Part shown: positions 16,012 to 26,975 of the stretch, piece after piece
Numbering within the stretch: position 1 is the first letter of the stretch
Layout: every line of letters starts with the position of its first letter
Assembly (NCBI RefSeq): GCF_003725535.1
Contig: NZ_RJSF01000044.1
Location: forward strand, 431,556 to 495,555
Reading direction: 5' to 3'
Source: Nocardioides pocheonensis
GTDB taxonomy: Bacteria > Actinomycetota > Actinomycetes > Propionibacteriales > Nocardioidaceae
Length of the DNA stretch: 64,000 nt
Program-made: the position numbers and the translations under genes
Notes under the pieces: model-generated
What the model was told of the DNA's origin: nothing
Seen by the model: the letters and a program-made list of their open reading frames with translations, nothing else
The model's database searches: none

Positions 16012-17204
16012 GCCGGAAGCTCCTCGGCGCGGACACGGTCGTCCTCCAGGTGCGACCGGGCGTGGCGGGGCAGGCGGAGCGCGAGCACGATGCCGGGGAC
16101 GGCCAGTGCCGAGATCGCCACCAGCGCGAGGTACGGATTGCCGATCACGGCCTGGACGACGAGCACGAGCACGACACCGCCGAGGTTGCCGGCCAGGAGC
16201 AGGAAGCCGGTCGCCGTACCGGCGCGCTCGGGTCCGGACTCGAGCTCGGACCAGTCCAGCGCCACGGGAAGGCCGGCGAGGAGCACGAAGCCCTCGACCG
16301 CCAGCACCACGCCGGCGAAGAGCACGTCGTGGACCACGGCGATGGCGAGGAACGCGACCAGCGTGGCGAGGGTGGTGGTCAGGAGGACCTCGCGCCGCCG
16401 GTTGCGCCGGGCCGCGACGCCCGGCAGCACCGCCGCGCCGAGGATGCCCGCGGCGGTCATCACGGCGATCAGGCCTCCGGCGGCGCCCGGATGCCCGAGG
16501 TCGCCGAGGATCGAGTCGAGCCAGGTCGCGACCGCGTTGAAGACGCCGACCCCGACGAACAGCAGGCCGCCGAGGCGCCACAGCAGCGGGTCGTGCTTGA
16601 GCCAGCCGAGCGGTGCGTGGCCGGTGACCTCGGTCCGGTAGCCGGCCGGGAGCCGCAGCGCGGCCAGCACGCCGGCGGCTGCGGCCGTGGCGAGCACGGC
16701 GTGCACGACGAGCACGAGCCGCAGGCCGCCGGCGTCCCAGAGCAGCGTGCCCGTGAGTGCGGCGGCGAGGATGCCGACGAACTGCGCGGCGCTCGCCACC
16801 GAGATCGCCGTGGTCCGCTCACCCGGCGGGAAGTAGCGGGCCGCGACCTTGGTGCTGGCGTTGAGCACGAGCGGCTGACCGGCCGAGAGCACCAGCTGGC
16901 CGGCGAAGACCCAGCCGTACGACGAGGGGTGCACGACGCGCAGCAGCGCACCGCTCGCGGTGAGCAGCGCTCCCGCACCGAGCGCGGCACCGAACCGGCG
17001 GTCCATCCAGCGACCCGCGGGGAGCGCGAGCAGCACGTACATCAGCGGGTTGATCACCGCGAGGTCGCCGATCGCCCCCTCCGAGACGCCGAGCGCGCGA
17101 TGCGCCTCCGGGGTGATCGGCGCGAACGACAGCCACAGCACCTGGGTGGCCGAGACCAACAAGCCGAAGGAGGCCAGCAGCAGCCACCGGCTCCGGCGCG
17201 GCAC
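16008..17204 (-). CDS. Major facilitator superfamily transporter
   Basis: 398 residues from GTG 17204, two bases after the aldolase-aminotransferase stop. Twelve hydrophobic helices are countable. The inter-helix 2-3 motif appears as 'LPAGRWMDRRFG', the usual MFS signature A variant. The tail is basic/acidic ('RHARSHLEDDRVRAEELPA'). The overall style resembles FLVCR-like and nitrate/sugar-type MFS uptake carriers. Its place inside the operon suggests import of the substrate that the kinase, aldolase and dehydrogenases act on. Confidence 0.82.
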   Translation of the reverse strand: MPRRSRWLLLASFGLLVSATQVLWLSFAPITPEAHRALGVSEGAIGDLAVINPLMYVLLALPAGRWMDRRFGAALGAGALLTASGALLRVVHPSSYGWVFAGQLVLSAGQPLVLNASTKVAARYFPPGERTTAISVASAAQFVGILAAALTGTLLWDAGGLRLVLVVHAVLATAAAAGVLAALRLPAGYRTEVTGHAPLGWLKHDPLLWRLGGLLFVGVGVFNAVATWLDSILGDLGHPGAAGGLIAVMTAAGILGAAVLPGVAARRNRRREVLLTTTLATLVAFLAIAVVHDVLFAGVVLAVEGFVLLAGLPVALDWSELESGPERAGTATGFLLLAGNLGGVVLVLVVQAVIGNPYLALVAISALAVPGIVLALRLPRHARSHLEDDRVRAEELPA

Positions 17205-17206
17205 CC

Positions 17207-19471
<2,265 letters not shown>

Positions 19472-19557
19472 CGGTGGCTCCTGGGTGACTCGGTACGACG
19501 GCAACTCCATCGTCCCTCCGGTGAGGTGGGCGCGTCTCCGTCACCGGATCGCGAAGA

Positions 19558-19570
19558 ATTCGGACCGAAT
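19558..19570. promoter_or_regulatory. Palindrome in the divergent PucR/aldolase promoter
   Basis: ATTCGG-A-CCGAAT is a perfect 6+1+6 inverted repeat in the 125-bp gap between the divergent operon and the PucR-type gene. It is a candidate operator for that regulator. Confidence 0.5.
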
Positions 19571-19571
19571 C

Positions 19572-19586
19572 TGTCACCGCGTGACA
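19572..19586. promoter_or_regulatory. Second palindrome in the divergent PucR/aldolase promoter
   Basis: TGTCAC-CGC-GTGACA is a perfect 6+3+6 inverted repeat one base after the previous palindrome and ten bases before the PucR-type start. Two adjacent dyads suggest cooperative binding or two regulators. Confidence 0.55.
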
Positions 19587-19596
19587 ACATGACTCC

Positions 19597-20769
19597 ATGG
19601 CCTCACCTGCGGTCCCGGTGCACCCGTGGGCCCGCCTGCCCCGGGGGCTGGCCACCGCGCTCGGCACGCGCCTGGAGCCGACCGTCGACGCGGTCGCCCG
19701 CAACGTCAGCGAGCTGGTGCCCGACTTCGCCGCGATCGACAACCCGAAGTTCGAGCGCGACGTCCACGAGGCCGTGCGGGCTGCGGTGGAGCGCTTCCTG
19801 GACCTGGTCGGCACCGACGAGCCGGCGCTGCCCGGCACGGCGCGCGAGGTGTTCGTCGCGCTCGGGGCCGCGGAGGCGCGCGAGGAGCGCAGCCCCGACG
19901 TGCTGCTCGCGGCACTGCGCACCGCGAGCCGGGCACTGTTGCGGACCGCGTCGCACGCACTCGGTGAGCTCGGTCCGCCCGAGGCCGGCGACGTGCTCGA
20001 CCTCGCCGACGCGGTCACGGCGTACGTCGACGAGCTCGTCGCCGCCACCACGGACGGCTATGCGCTCCAGGTGCGTGAGCAGGCCGGCGAGACCGACCGG
20101 CGCCGTCGCCTGCTCGGCGAGCTGCTGCTGCGCGGCAACGCGGGGGACGCGGCGGTGCGCACGGCAGCCGCCGACATCGGCTGGCGCGAGCTCGGCGACC
20201 TCGCCGCGGTGCTGCTGCCGCTGGAGCAGGCCCGCGACGCGCGGTTCCGGTACGGCGGGGACGGGGTCGTGGTCGACCGCGAGCGCGATGCCGTGCTGCT
20301 GGTGCGCGCGGGCCGTCGCGCCGGGCGCGAGCAGCTGGCCGAGGCGCTGCGGGGGCGCGGTGCCGTGGTCGGCCCGACGGTGCCGTGGGCGCGGGTGCCC
20401 GAGGCGGTCCGGCTCGCGGAGCTGACCGGGCAGCTCGTGGCGGACCGGGGCGGCCGCGGCGGGGTGCTCTTCGTCGTCGACCACCTCGCCGGCCTCGCCC
20501 TGCACGGTGATGCGGGGGCGATGACCGCCCTCGCGGCCCGGCGGCTCGAGCCTTTCGCCGGCCTGCAGCCGGCGGCGCGCGACCGGCTGCTCCGCACCCT
20601 GCACAGCTGGTTGCTGCACTGGGGCTCGCGATCCGACGTCGCCGCGGAGCTGTTCATCCACCCGCAGACGGTGAGCTACCGGATCCGCCGGCTGCGCGCG
20701 CTGCTCGGCGACGACCTCGACGACCCGGACGCACGCTTCGAGCTGCTGTTGGTGCTGGCCGGGCGTTGA
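19597..20769 (+). CDS. PucR-family transcriptional regulator (CdaR-like)
   Basis: 390 residues. The C-terminal 'LHSWLLHWGSRSDVAAELFI' followed by 'HPQTVSYRIRRLRALLG' is the HTH_30 domain of PucR/CdaR regulators; the middle ('DGVVVDRERDAVLLVRAG') matches the GGDEF-like CdaR domain. Such proteins activate catabolic genes in response to pathway metabolites. It is divergent from the five-gene aldolase-aminotransferase operon with two dyads between them, so it most likely controls that operon and itself. Confidence 0.85.
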   Translation: MASPAVPVHPWARLPRGLATALGTRLEPTVDAVARNVSELVPDFAAIDNPKFERDVHEAVRAAVERFLDLVGTDEPALPGTAREVFVALGAAEAREERSPDVLLAALRTASRALLRTASHALGELGPPEAGDVLDLADAVTAYVDELVAATTDGYALQVREQAGETDRRRRLLGELLLRGNAGDAAVRTAAADIGWRELGDLAAVLLPLEQARDARFRYGGDGVVVDRERDAVLLVRAGRRAGREQLAEALRGRGAVVGPTVPWARVPEAVRLAELTGQLVADRGGRGGVLFVVDHLAGLALHGDAGAMTALAARRLEPFAGLQPAARDRLLRTLHSWLLHWGSRSDVAAELFIHPQTVSYRIRRLRALLGDDLDDPDARFELLLVLAGR

Positions 20770-20854
20770 TGCCCCGGACCGGCCCGGGTCGGGCGCCTCG
20801 GCTCGTCGGTTTCGGCCCCGCTCCGTCGGCGGCGCGGGTGATGATGGGGCGACC

Positions 20855-22162
20855 ATGACTCGGTGGAGCCTGCAAGCGGTCGAGAAGGCCGCGCCTGACG
20901 CTGCCTCGCTGGCGGCCGGACGCAGGCTCGCGACGCCGGGGCCCTGGTCCGAGGTGGGCAGCACGGACTCGCTGGTGTGGGGCCGCTGCCAGGGGTCCGG
21001 CAGGACGCCGTACCAGGTCAGCATCGACCTCACCGGGCCGGCGTACCGGTGCTCGTGCCCGAGCCGGAAGTTCCCGTGCAAGCACGCGATCGGCCTGCTG
21101 CTGCTGTGGGTCCGGGGCGACGGCGCGGTGGCCGACGCGGCCGAGGGACCCGACTTCGCCAGCTCCTGGGCCCAGACCCGGGCCCAGCGGGCGGCCGAGC
21201 GGGCAGGCGAGCGCGCGACCGGCACCGACAAGCCGGTCGACCCCGAGGCTCGGGCCCGCCGGGTCGAGGACCGGATCCGGCTCATGGACGCCGGCATCGC
21301 GGAGTTCGCGTTGTGGCTGACCGACCTGGTGAGGGCGGGGACCGTCCAGGCGAAGCGCCGGCCGCTGAGCTGGTGGGACGCGGCCGGGTCGCGGCTCGTC
21401 GACGCGCAGCTGCCCGGCCTGGCCGACCGGGTCCGTGACCTCGGCAGCCAGGTCAACCGGCGCGACGACTGGGCCGACCATCTCCTCGACCAGCTCGGCC
21501 TGTGCTGGACGGCGGTGAAGGCCTGGGAGCGGCGGGCGCACCTCGACGAGGTGACGCTGGCCGATCTCCGCGTCTTCCTGGGCTGGCCGACCGCGACCGA
21601 CGACGTGCGCGGCGCCGACGCGGTCGAAGGTCGCTGGCAGGTCCTCGGCGCGCACCGCTCCCTCGACGGCCGCCTCCAGCAGCAGCGCACCTGGCTGCGC
21701 GCCGTCGACAGTGGTGAGACCGTCCTGCTCCTCGACTTCGCGCCGCGCAACGGGCCGCTGCCCGCGGCGCGGCTGGTCGGCTCGGTGCTCGAGGCGACCG
21801 TGGCGCGCTATCCCGGCTCCTGGCCCCGACGCGCCCTGTTCGCCACGGAACCGGCGGTCGTCTCCACCGGTGCGCCGCTCCCGGCGGGGTCCACGATCGA
21901 CGATGCCCTCGGCTCCTCCGCCTCGGCGCTCGCGGCGAACCCCTGGACGCCCCGGGTGCCTGCGGTCCTCGACCGGGCGGCCCTCGCGACCGATGAGGTC
22001 GTCGACCCGACAGGTACGGCGATCCCGCTGCTGCCGGTCGAGGACGCGTGGACGCTCGCCGCGCTCACCGGCGGTCGCGCCACCACGGTCTTCGGTGAGA
22101 TCGAGGAGGGCGGCTTCCGGCCGCTCACGATCGACCTCGACCCGGTGGGGGAGGTCGGATGA
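20855..22162 (+). CDS. SWIM zinc-finger domain protein
   Basis: 435 residues. The SWIM finger C-x-C-xn-C-x-H is visible near residue 70 as 'YRCSCPSRKFPCKHAIGLLL'. SWIM domains bind DNA or protein. The rest is a long helical/beta region rich in Trp and Arg, without a recognised enzyme motif. It is the first gene of a five-gene cassette; its stop overlaps the next start (GATGAG). In similar clusters the SWIM protein is a constant companion of DUF5691, MoxR ATPase, DUF5682 and VWA proteins, so it may recruit the complex to a target. Confidence 0.85.
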   Translation: MTRWSLQAVEKAAPDAASLAAGRRLATPGPWSEVGSTDSLVWGRCQGSGRTPYQVSIDLTGPAYRCSCPSRKFPCKHAIGLLLLWVRGDGAVADAAEGPDFASSWAQTRAQRAAERAGERATGTDKPVDPEARARRVEDRIRLMDAGIAEFALWLTDLVRAGTVQAKRRPLSWWDAAGSRLVDAQLPGLADRVRDLGSQVNRRDDWADHLLDQLGLCWTAVKAWERRAHLDEVTLADLRVFLGWPTATDDVRGADAVEGRWQVLGAHRSLDGRLQQQRTWLRAVDSGETVLLLDFAPRNGPLPAARLVGSVLEATVARYPGSWPRRALFATEPAVVSTGAPLPAGSTIDDALGSSASALAANPWTPRVPAVLDRAALATDEVVDPTGTAIPLLPVEDAWTLAALTGGRATTVFGEIEEGGFRPLTIDLDPVGEVG

Positions 22163-23649
22163 GCGGGGGCCTCGGCGTCGACGCGTGGTGGAACGGCCTG
22201 GGCTCGGCGGCGCTGGTCGGCACCGGGCGCCGCGAGGTGCCGCGTCCACCCGATCCCCTGTCCGACCGTGTCGTGGCGCGCGCCGGCGAGACGTCCTCCG
22301 AGGTGAGCCTGCTCGACGCCCTCGCCGTCGGTACGGCGCTGCGCCGGGGCGGCCGGACCGGCCGCCACGTGCCGGACTCCGAGCGGGAGGCGGCGGCCGA
22401 GCCCGACCGACTGCCGCTCGCCCCGGCCACGGCACGCCAGCTCCTCGACCTGCTGCTCACCCAGTCCCCGGTCGGCCCCCGGCTGACGCCCCTGGCCCTG
22501 GGGGTGTGGCTGCGCGAGGCCGCCCGGGCCGGCGTACGGGTGCACCATGCGTCGCTGGTGCCGCTGCTGACCGCGGCGACGGCCACGCCGGAGCTCCGCG
22601 AGTCGGTGGTGCCCGTCCTCGACAACCGCGGCTCCTGGCTCTGCTCACGCAACCCGGCGTGGAGCTGGGTGCACGCGGTCGTTCCCGACGCGCGCGCAGG
22701 CGACACGGCCGACTGGGCCTCCTCGTCGACCGAGGTGCGTTCCTCCCTGCTCCGCAGCCTGCGGCGCACCGACCCGGCGCAGGCGCGCGACCTCCTGGAC
22801 TCCTCCTGGACGACCGATCCGGCGGCGGCCCGGGCCGACCTGCTCGGGACCCTCGAGACCGGCCTCTCCCTCGACGACGAGCCGCTGCTCGAGCGTGCGC
22901 TGGACGACCGGGCGGCCGGCGTGCGGGAGGTCGCCTACGGACTGCTGGACCGGCTGCCGGGGTCCGCGCGGGCGGCGCGGTTGGCGGGCCTGCTCGGCGG
23001 CCTCCTCTCCACCTCCGGCGTCGTGCGCAAGAAGGTCCACCTCGAGCTCCCGCGGGAGCCGGACGCCGCGGCGGTGCGGGACGGGCTCGGGAAGGCGCCG
23101 AAGGGTCGGTCGCAGCGTGGCCTGTGGATGGAGCGGATCGCGGCCGGCGCGCCCCTGGAGACGTGGACCGAGGTGACCGGCGTCGACCCAGTGGGCGTCG
23201 TGCGGTCGCTGGAGGACCGCGACGCGCTTCGCGGACTCCGCTGGGCGGTCCTCGTCCGGAGGGACGCCGACTGGGCACGCGCCCTGCTCGACGTCGGCTG
23301 GGACGCCGCCCTGGTGGGGCTGCTGCCGCCGGACGACGTGGCCCGCCGCGTCCTCGACCGGCTGGAGCAGGTCACGACCCTGCACGAGTACGCCGCGACG
23401 CTGCGCCTGCTGCCGCCACCCTGGAGTGCGGAGGCCAGCGCGCGCGTGGTGAAGCGGCTGGCCAAGCTGGACCCCTCCGCGCTGGGCACCGCGGACCTGG
23501 TCACCGTGCTCGCGCTGAGCCTGCACCCCAGTGCCGCTCCGGCGGTCCAGCGGCTGGCAGCCACCTCGGAGGGCGGCCGGCTCACCCCGCTCCAGCACCT
23601 CGTCCAGTACCTCTCCCTCGTCCCGACCATCACGGAGGCCTTCCGATGA
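22159..23649 (+). CDS. DUF5691 domain protein
   Basis: 496 residues. It is built of repeated helical segments of about 40 residues ('DLLDSSWTTDPAAARADLLG', 'LLERALDDRAAGVREVAYGL'), an armadillo/HEAT-like layout typical of DUF5691. There is no signal peptide and no catalytic motif. It overlaps the SWIM gene by 4 bp and the MoxR ATPase by 4 bp, indicating translational coupling. HEAT-like scaffolds often organise AAA ATPase complexes; that role here is inferred from context. Confidence 0.75.
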   Translation: MSGGLGVDAWWNGLGSAALVGTGRREVPRPPDPLSDRVVARAGETSSEVSLLDALAVGTALRRGGRTGRHVPDSEREAAAEPDRLPLAPATARQLLDLLLTQSPVGPRLTPLALGVWLREAARAGVRVHHASLVPLLTAATATPELRESVVPVLDNRGSWLCSRNPAWSWVHAVVPDARAGDTADWASSSTEVRSSLLRSLRRTDPAQARDLLDSSWTTDPAAARADLLGTLETGLSLDDEPLLERALDDRAAGVREVAYGLLDRLPGSARAARLAGLLGGLLSTSGVVRKKVHLELPREPDAAAVRDGLGKAPKGRSQRGLWMERIAAGAPLETWTEVTGVDPVGVVRSLEDRDALRGLRWAVLVRRDADWARALLDVGWDAALVGLLPPDDVARRVLDRLEQVTTLHEYAATLRLLPPPWSAEASARVVKRLAKLDPSALGTADLVTVLALSLHPSAAPAVQRLAATSEGGRLTPLQHLVQYLSLVPTITEAFR

Positions 23650-24761
23650 CCGATCCCTCGATCCCCGACCCGCAGGCCGGGGGCGACGGTGTCCTGCGCG
23701 CCCACGCCGAGGACCAGTACGCGGCGGAGCTCGCGGCACTCGCGGACGTGGACGACCGGCCCCGTCCGCCGCGGTGGCGGCTCTCGCCATGGGCCGTCAC
23801 GACGTACCTCCTCGGGGGACGGCTGGTCGACGGCACCGAGATCAGCGCCAAGTACGTCGGCCCGCGGCGGCTGATCGAGATCGCGGTCGCCTCGCTGGCC
23901 ACCGACCGCGCGCTGCTGCTGCTCGGCGTACCGGGGACCGCGAAGACGTGGGTCAGCGAGCACCTCGCGGCGGCGGTCAGCGGCAGCTCGACCCTGGTCG
24001 TGCAGGGCACCGCCGGCACGGCCGAGGAGTCGCTGCGCTACGGCTGGAACTACGCGCGCCTCCTGGCCGAGGGCCCGTCGCGGGCGGCGCTCGTGGAGAG
24101 CCCGGTCATGCGTGCCATGGAGAGCGGCAGCCTGGTCCGGATCGAGGAGCTCACCCGCATCCCCGCCGACGTGCAGGACGCGCTGATCTCGATCCTCTCG
24201 GAGAAGTCGCTGCCGGTGCCCGAGCTCGACCTCGAGGTCCAGGCGCTGGCGGGGTTCAACGTGATCGCGACCGCGAACAACCGGGACAAGGGCGTCAACG
24301 ACCTGTCCTCCGCGCTGAAGCGGCGGTTCAACACGCTGGTGCTGCCGCTGCCCGACAGCCTGGAGCAGGAGGTGGAGATCGTGCGCACGCGGGTGGCCGC
24401 GATCGGCAGGTCGCTGCAGCTGCCCGCCGACCTCGAGTCGATGTCGGAGATCGCACGCGTCGTGCAGATCTTCCGCGAGCTGCGCTCCGGCGTGACGCTC
24501 GACCAGAGGACGACCGTCAAGTCGCCGTCGGCGACGCTCTCGACGGCCGAGGCGATCTCGGTGATGACGAACGGGTCCGCGCTGGCGGCGCACTTCGGCG
24601 ACGGTGTCGTGCGGGCCGACGACGTGGCCGCCAGCATCACCGGCGCGGTGGTGAAGGACCCGGTCCAGGACCGGATCGTGTGGCAGGAGTACCTCGAGAC
24701 GGTCGTCAAGGACCGCCCCGAGTGGACCGACCTCTACCGCGCCTGCCGCGAGCTCGCCTGA
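23646..24761 (+). CDS. MoxR-type AAA+ ATPase
   Basis: 371 residues from ATG 23646, overlapping the previous stop as ATGA. Walker A is 'LLGVPGTAKTWVSEHLAAAV', Walker B with its Glu is 'GSLVRIEELTRIP', sensor 1 is 'FNVIATANNRDKG', and the arginine finger region is 'SSALKRRFNTLVLP'. This is the MoxR branch, which works as a chaperone-like remodeller with VWA-domain partners, often to insert cofactors or activate complexes. A VWA protein sits two genes downstream. Confidence 0.92.
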   Translation: MTDPSIPDPQAGGDGVLRAHAEDQYAAELAALADVDDRPRPPRWRLSPWAVTTYLLGGRLVDGTEISAKYVGPRRLIEIAVASLATDRALLLLGVPGTAKTWVSEHLAAAVSGSSTLVVQGTAGTAEESLRYGWNYARLLAEGPSRAALVESPVMRAMESGSLVRIEELTRIPADVQDALISILSEKSLPVPELDLEVQALAGFNVIATANNRDKGVNDLSSALKRRFNTLVLPLPDSLEQEVEIVRTRVAAIGRSLQLPADLESMSEIARVVQIFRELRSGVTLDQRTTVKSPSATLSTAEAISVMTNGSALAAHFGDGVVRADDVAASITGAVVKDPVQDRIVWQEYLETVVKDRPEWTDLYRACRELA

Positions 24762-24764
24762 CCC

Positions 24765-26975
24765 GTGACGACGACGCGCGTCGAGGTCCTCGGCATCCGG
24801 CACCACGGGCCCGGGTCTGCCCGCTCGCTGCTGGGCGCCCTGGACGAGCTGGAGCCCGAGGTGCTCGTGATCGAGGGCGCTCCCGAGCTCGACGCCCTGG
24901 TCGCGAGCGCGGCCGACGCCAACCTGGTGCCACCGGTCGCCGCTCTCGCGTACGCCGCCGAGACTCCCCGGCGCGCGGTCTTCTACCCGCTGGCGGTGTT
25001 CTCGCCCGAGTGGGTGGCACTGCGATGGGCGGCGGCGCGGGGCGTGCCCGTCCGGTTCGCGGACCTGCCGGCGGCGCACGTGCTGGCCGGTGACGAGCGG
25101 GCTGAGGTCGGCCGGCGTACCGATCCGATCGGGGCGCTGGCCCAGGCGGCCGGGTACGACGACGCCGAGCGCTGGTGGGAGGACGCCGTCGAGCACCGCA
25201 GCGGCTCGAGCCTCGAGTCGTTCGCCGCGATCCGCGAGGCGATGGCGGAGGTGAGGGCGGCGAGCGACGACGAGGACGACGAGAACCTCGTGCGCGAGGC
25301 CGCGATGCGCCGGGTGCTGCGCGCCGTGGTGAAGGAGGGCCCCGCGCGGGTCGCCGTGGTCTGCGGCGCCTACCACGCGCCGGCGCTCCATCCGGACGCC
25401 TGGCCACCGGCCACCCAGGACACCAAGCGGCTGGCCGGGCTGCCGCGCACGAAGGTCGCCGTGACCTGGGCCCCGTGGACGGCGAACCGGCTCGCCCTGG
25501 CCAGCGGGTACGGCGCCGGGGTGCGCTCGCCGGGCTGGTACCAGCACCTGTTCGTGTCCTGGCAGCAGCACGACGAGGTGGTCACCGGGTGGCTCAGCAG
25601 GGTGGCGCGGGCGCTGCGCGACGAGGGCCTCGACGCGTCACCGGCCGGGGTCGTCGAGGCGACCCGGATGGCCGAGGCCCTGGCCGCCGTACGCGCGCGC
25701 CCGTCGGTGGGGCTCAGCGAGCTGTCCGACGCCACGCAGACCGTCCTGTGCGGCGGCTCCGACCTGCCGCTGCGACTGATCGACGAGCGCCTCGTCATCG
25801 GCGAGGACCTCGGTCGCGTGCCCGACACCGTGCCGCTCACGCCGCTGGCCCAGGACCTCGCCCGGCTGCAGCGCTCGCTGCGCGTCAAGCCGACGGCGTC
25901 GACCAGCTCGATCACGCTCGACCTGCGCAAGGAGGCCCAGCGGGAGCGGTCCGTCCTGCTCCACCGGCTCCGGCTGCTCGGTGTCCCGTGGGGCCGGCCG
26001 ACGGACGCCGGCCGCTCCACCGGCACGTTCAAGGAGGCCTGGGACCTGCGCTGGGAGCCGGAGCTGGCCGTCGGTCTCATCGAGGCGGGTCTCTACGGCA
26101 CCACCGTCCACGAGGCCGCGGAGGCCAAGCTCGTCGAGGACGCCGGCTCGGCCCCCGACCTCGCCACGCTGGGCCGCATGGTCGGTGAGTGCCTCACCGC
26201 CGATCTTCCCCGGGGGCTGGCAGCGGTGGTCGACACGCTGGCCGAGCGCACCGCCCACCAGCACGACGTGCTGGCCCTGCTCGAGGCCATCGAGCCGCTC
26301 GCGCGCACCCAGCGGTACGGCGACGTCCGCGGGGCCGACACGCGCAAGGTCGCCGGCGTGCTCCACATCGTGGTGACCCGCGCCGCGGTCGGGCTCCGGG
26401 CCGCGTGCGCGTCGCTCGACGACGACGCAGCGGCCGCGATGCGCCGTGCGGTCGACGCGGCGGACCGCGGCGTCGCGCTCGTGGAGCTGGCCTCCGTCAC
26501 CGACCCGTGGCGAGCCGCCGTGCTCGCCGTCTCCGCCGACGACCGCATCCACGGCCTGGTCGCCGGCCGCGCGAACCGTCTGCTCCTGGACCGTGGGGCC
26601 CTCGGGTCCGACGACGTCGCCCGCCGGATGAGCCGGCGGCTCTCCCTCGGCGCCGACGCGGTGGCGGGCGCCGCCTGGCTGGACGGCTTCCTCGAGGGCG
26701 ATCCGCTGCTGCTGCTGCACGACCCTGCCCTGCTGGGTCTGGTCGACACATGGGTCGCCGGGGCGGAGGAGTCGACGTTCGAGGACCTCCTTCCGCTGCT
26801 CCGGCGCACGTTCTCCCGCTTCGACGCGGCCGCACGCCGCCAGATCGGGGTCCGGCTCCGGCGGCCCGACGCGGAGCACGGACCCGCGCCCACCGACCTC
26901 GACCTCGACCGAGGCCTGCCCGCTGCCCTCACGGTCGCCGAGATCCTCGGCCTCGCCCGGGTGGACGCGTCATGA
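24765..26975 (+). CDS. DUF5682 family protein
   Basis: 736 residues from GTG 24765, three bases after the MoxR stop. The opening 'VEVLGIRHHGPGSARSLLGA' and 'LEPEVLVIEGAPELDALVAS' resemble the erythromycin-esterase/TraB-like fold, where His and Glu of 'RHHGPGSAR' and 'IEGAPE' would be active-site residues; 'VAVVCGAYHAPAL' adds another His. DUF5682 is named but not characterised. A hydrolase role is tentative. It overlaps the VWA gene by 4 bp. Confidence 0.8.
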   Translation: MTTTRVEVLGIRHHGPGSARSLLGALDELEPEVLVIEGAPELDALVASAADANLVPPVAALAYAAETPRRAVFYPLAVFSPEWVALRWAAARGVPVRFADLPAAHVLAGDERAEVGRRTDPIGALAQAAGYDDAERWWEDAVEHRSGSSLESFAAIREAMAEVRAASDDEDDENLVREAAMRRVLRAVVKEGPARVAVVCGAYHAPALHPDAWPPATQDTKRLAGLPRTKVAVTWAPWTANRLALASGYGAGVRSPGWYQHLFVSWQQHDEVVTGWLSRVARALRDEGLDASPAGVVEATRMAEALAAVRARPSVGLSELSDATQTVLCGGSDLPLRLIDERLVIGEDLGRVPDTVPLTPLAQDLARLQRSLRVKPTASTSSITLDLRKEAQRERSVLLHRLRLLGVPWGRPTDAGRSTGTFKEAWDLRWEPELAVGLIEAGLYGTTVHEAAEAKLVEDAGSAPDLATLGRMVGECLTADLPRGLAAVVDTLAERTAHQHDVLALLEAIEPLARTQRYGDVRGADTRKVAGVLHIVVTRAAVGLRAACASLDDDAAAAMRRAVDAADRGVALVELASVTDPWRAAVLAVSADDRIHGLVAGRANRLLLDRGALGSDDVARRMSRRLSLGADAVAGAAWLDGFLEGDPLLLLHDPALLGLVDTWVAGAEESTFEDLLPLLRRTFSRFDAAARRQIGVRLRRPDAEHGPAPTDLDLDRGLPAALTVAEILGLARVDAS

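Noticed and set aside
22935..25571. 878-codon minus-strand frame across the MoxR cassette
   Set aside because: It covers parts of three real plus-strand genes and shows no domain.
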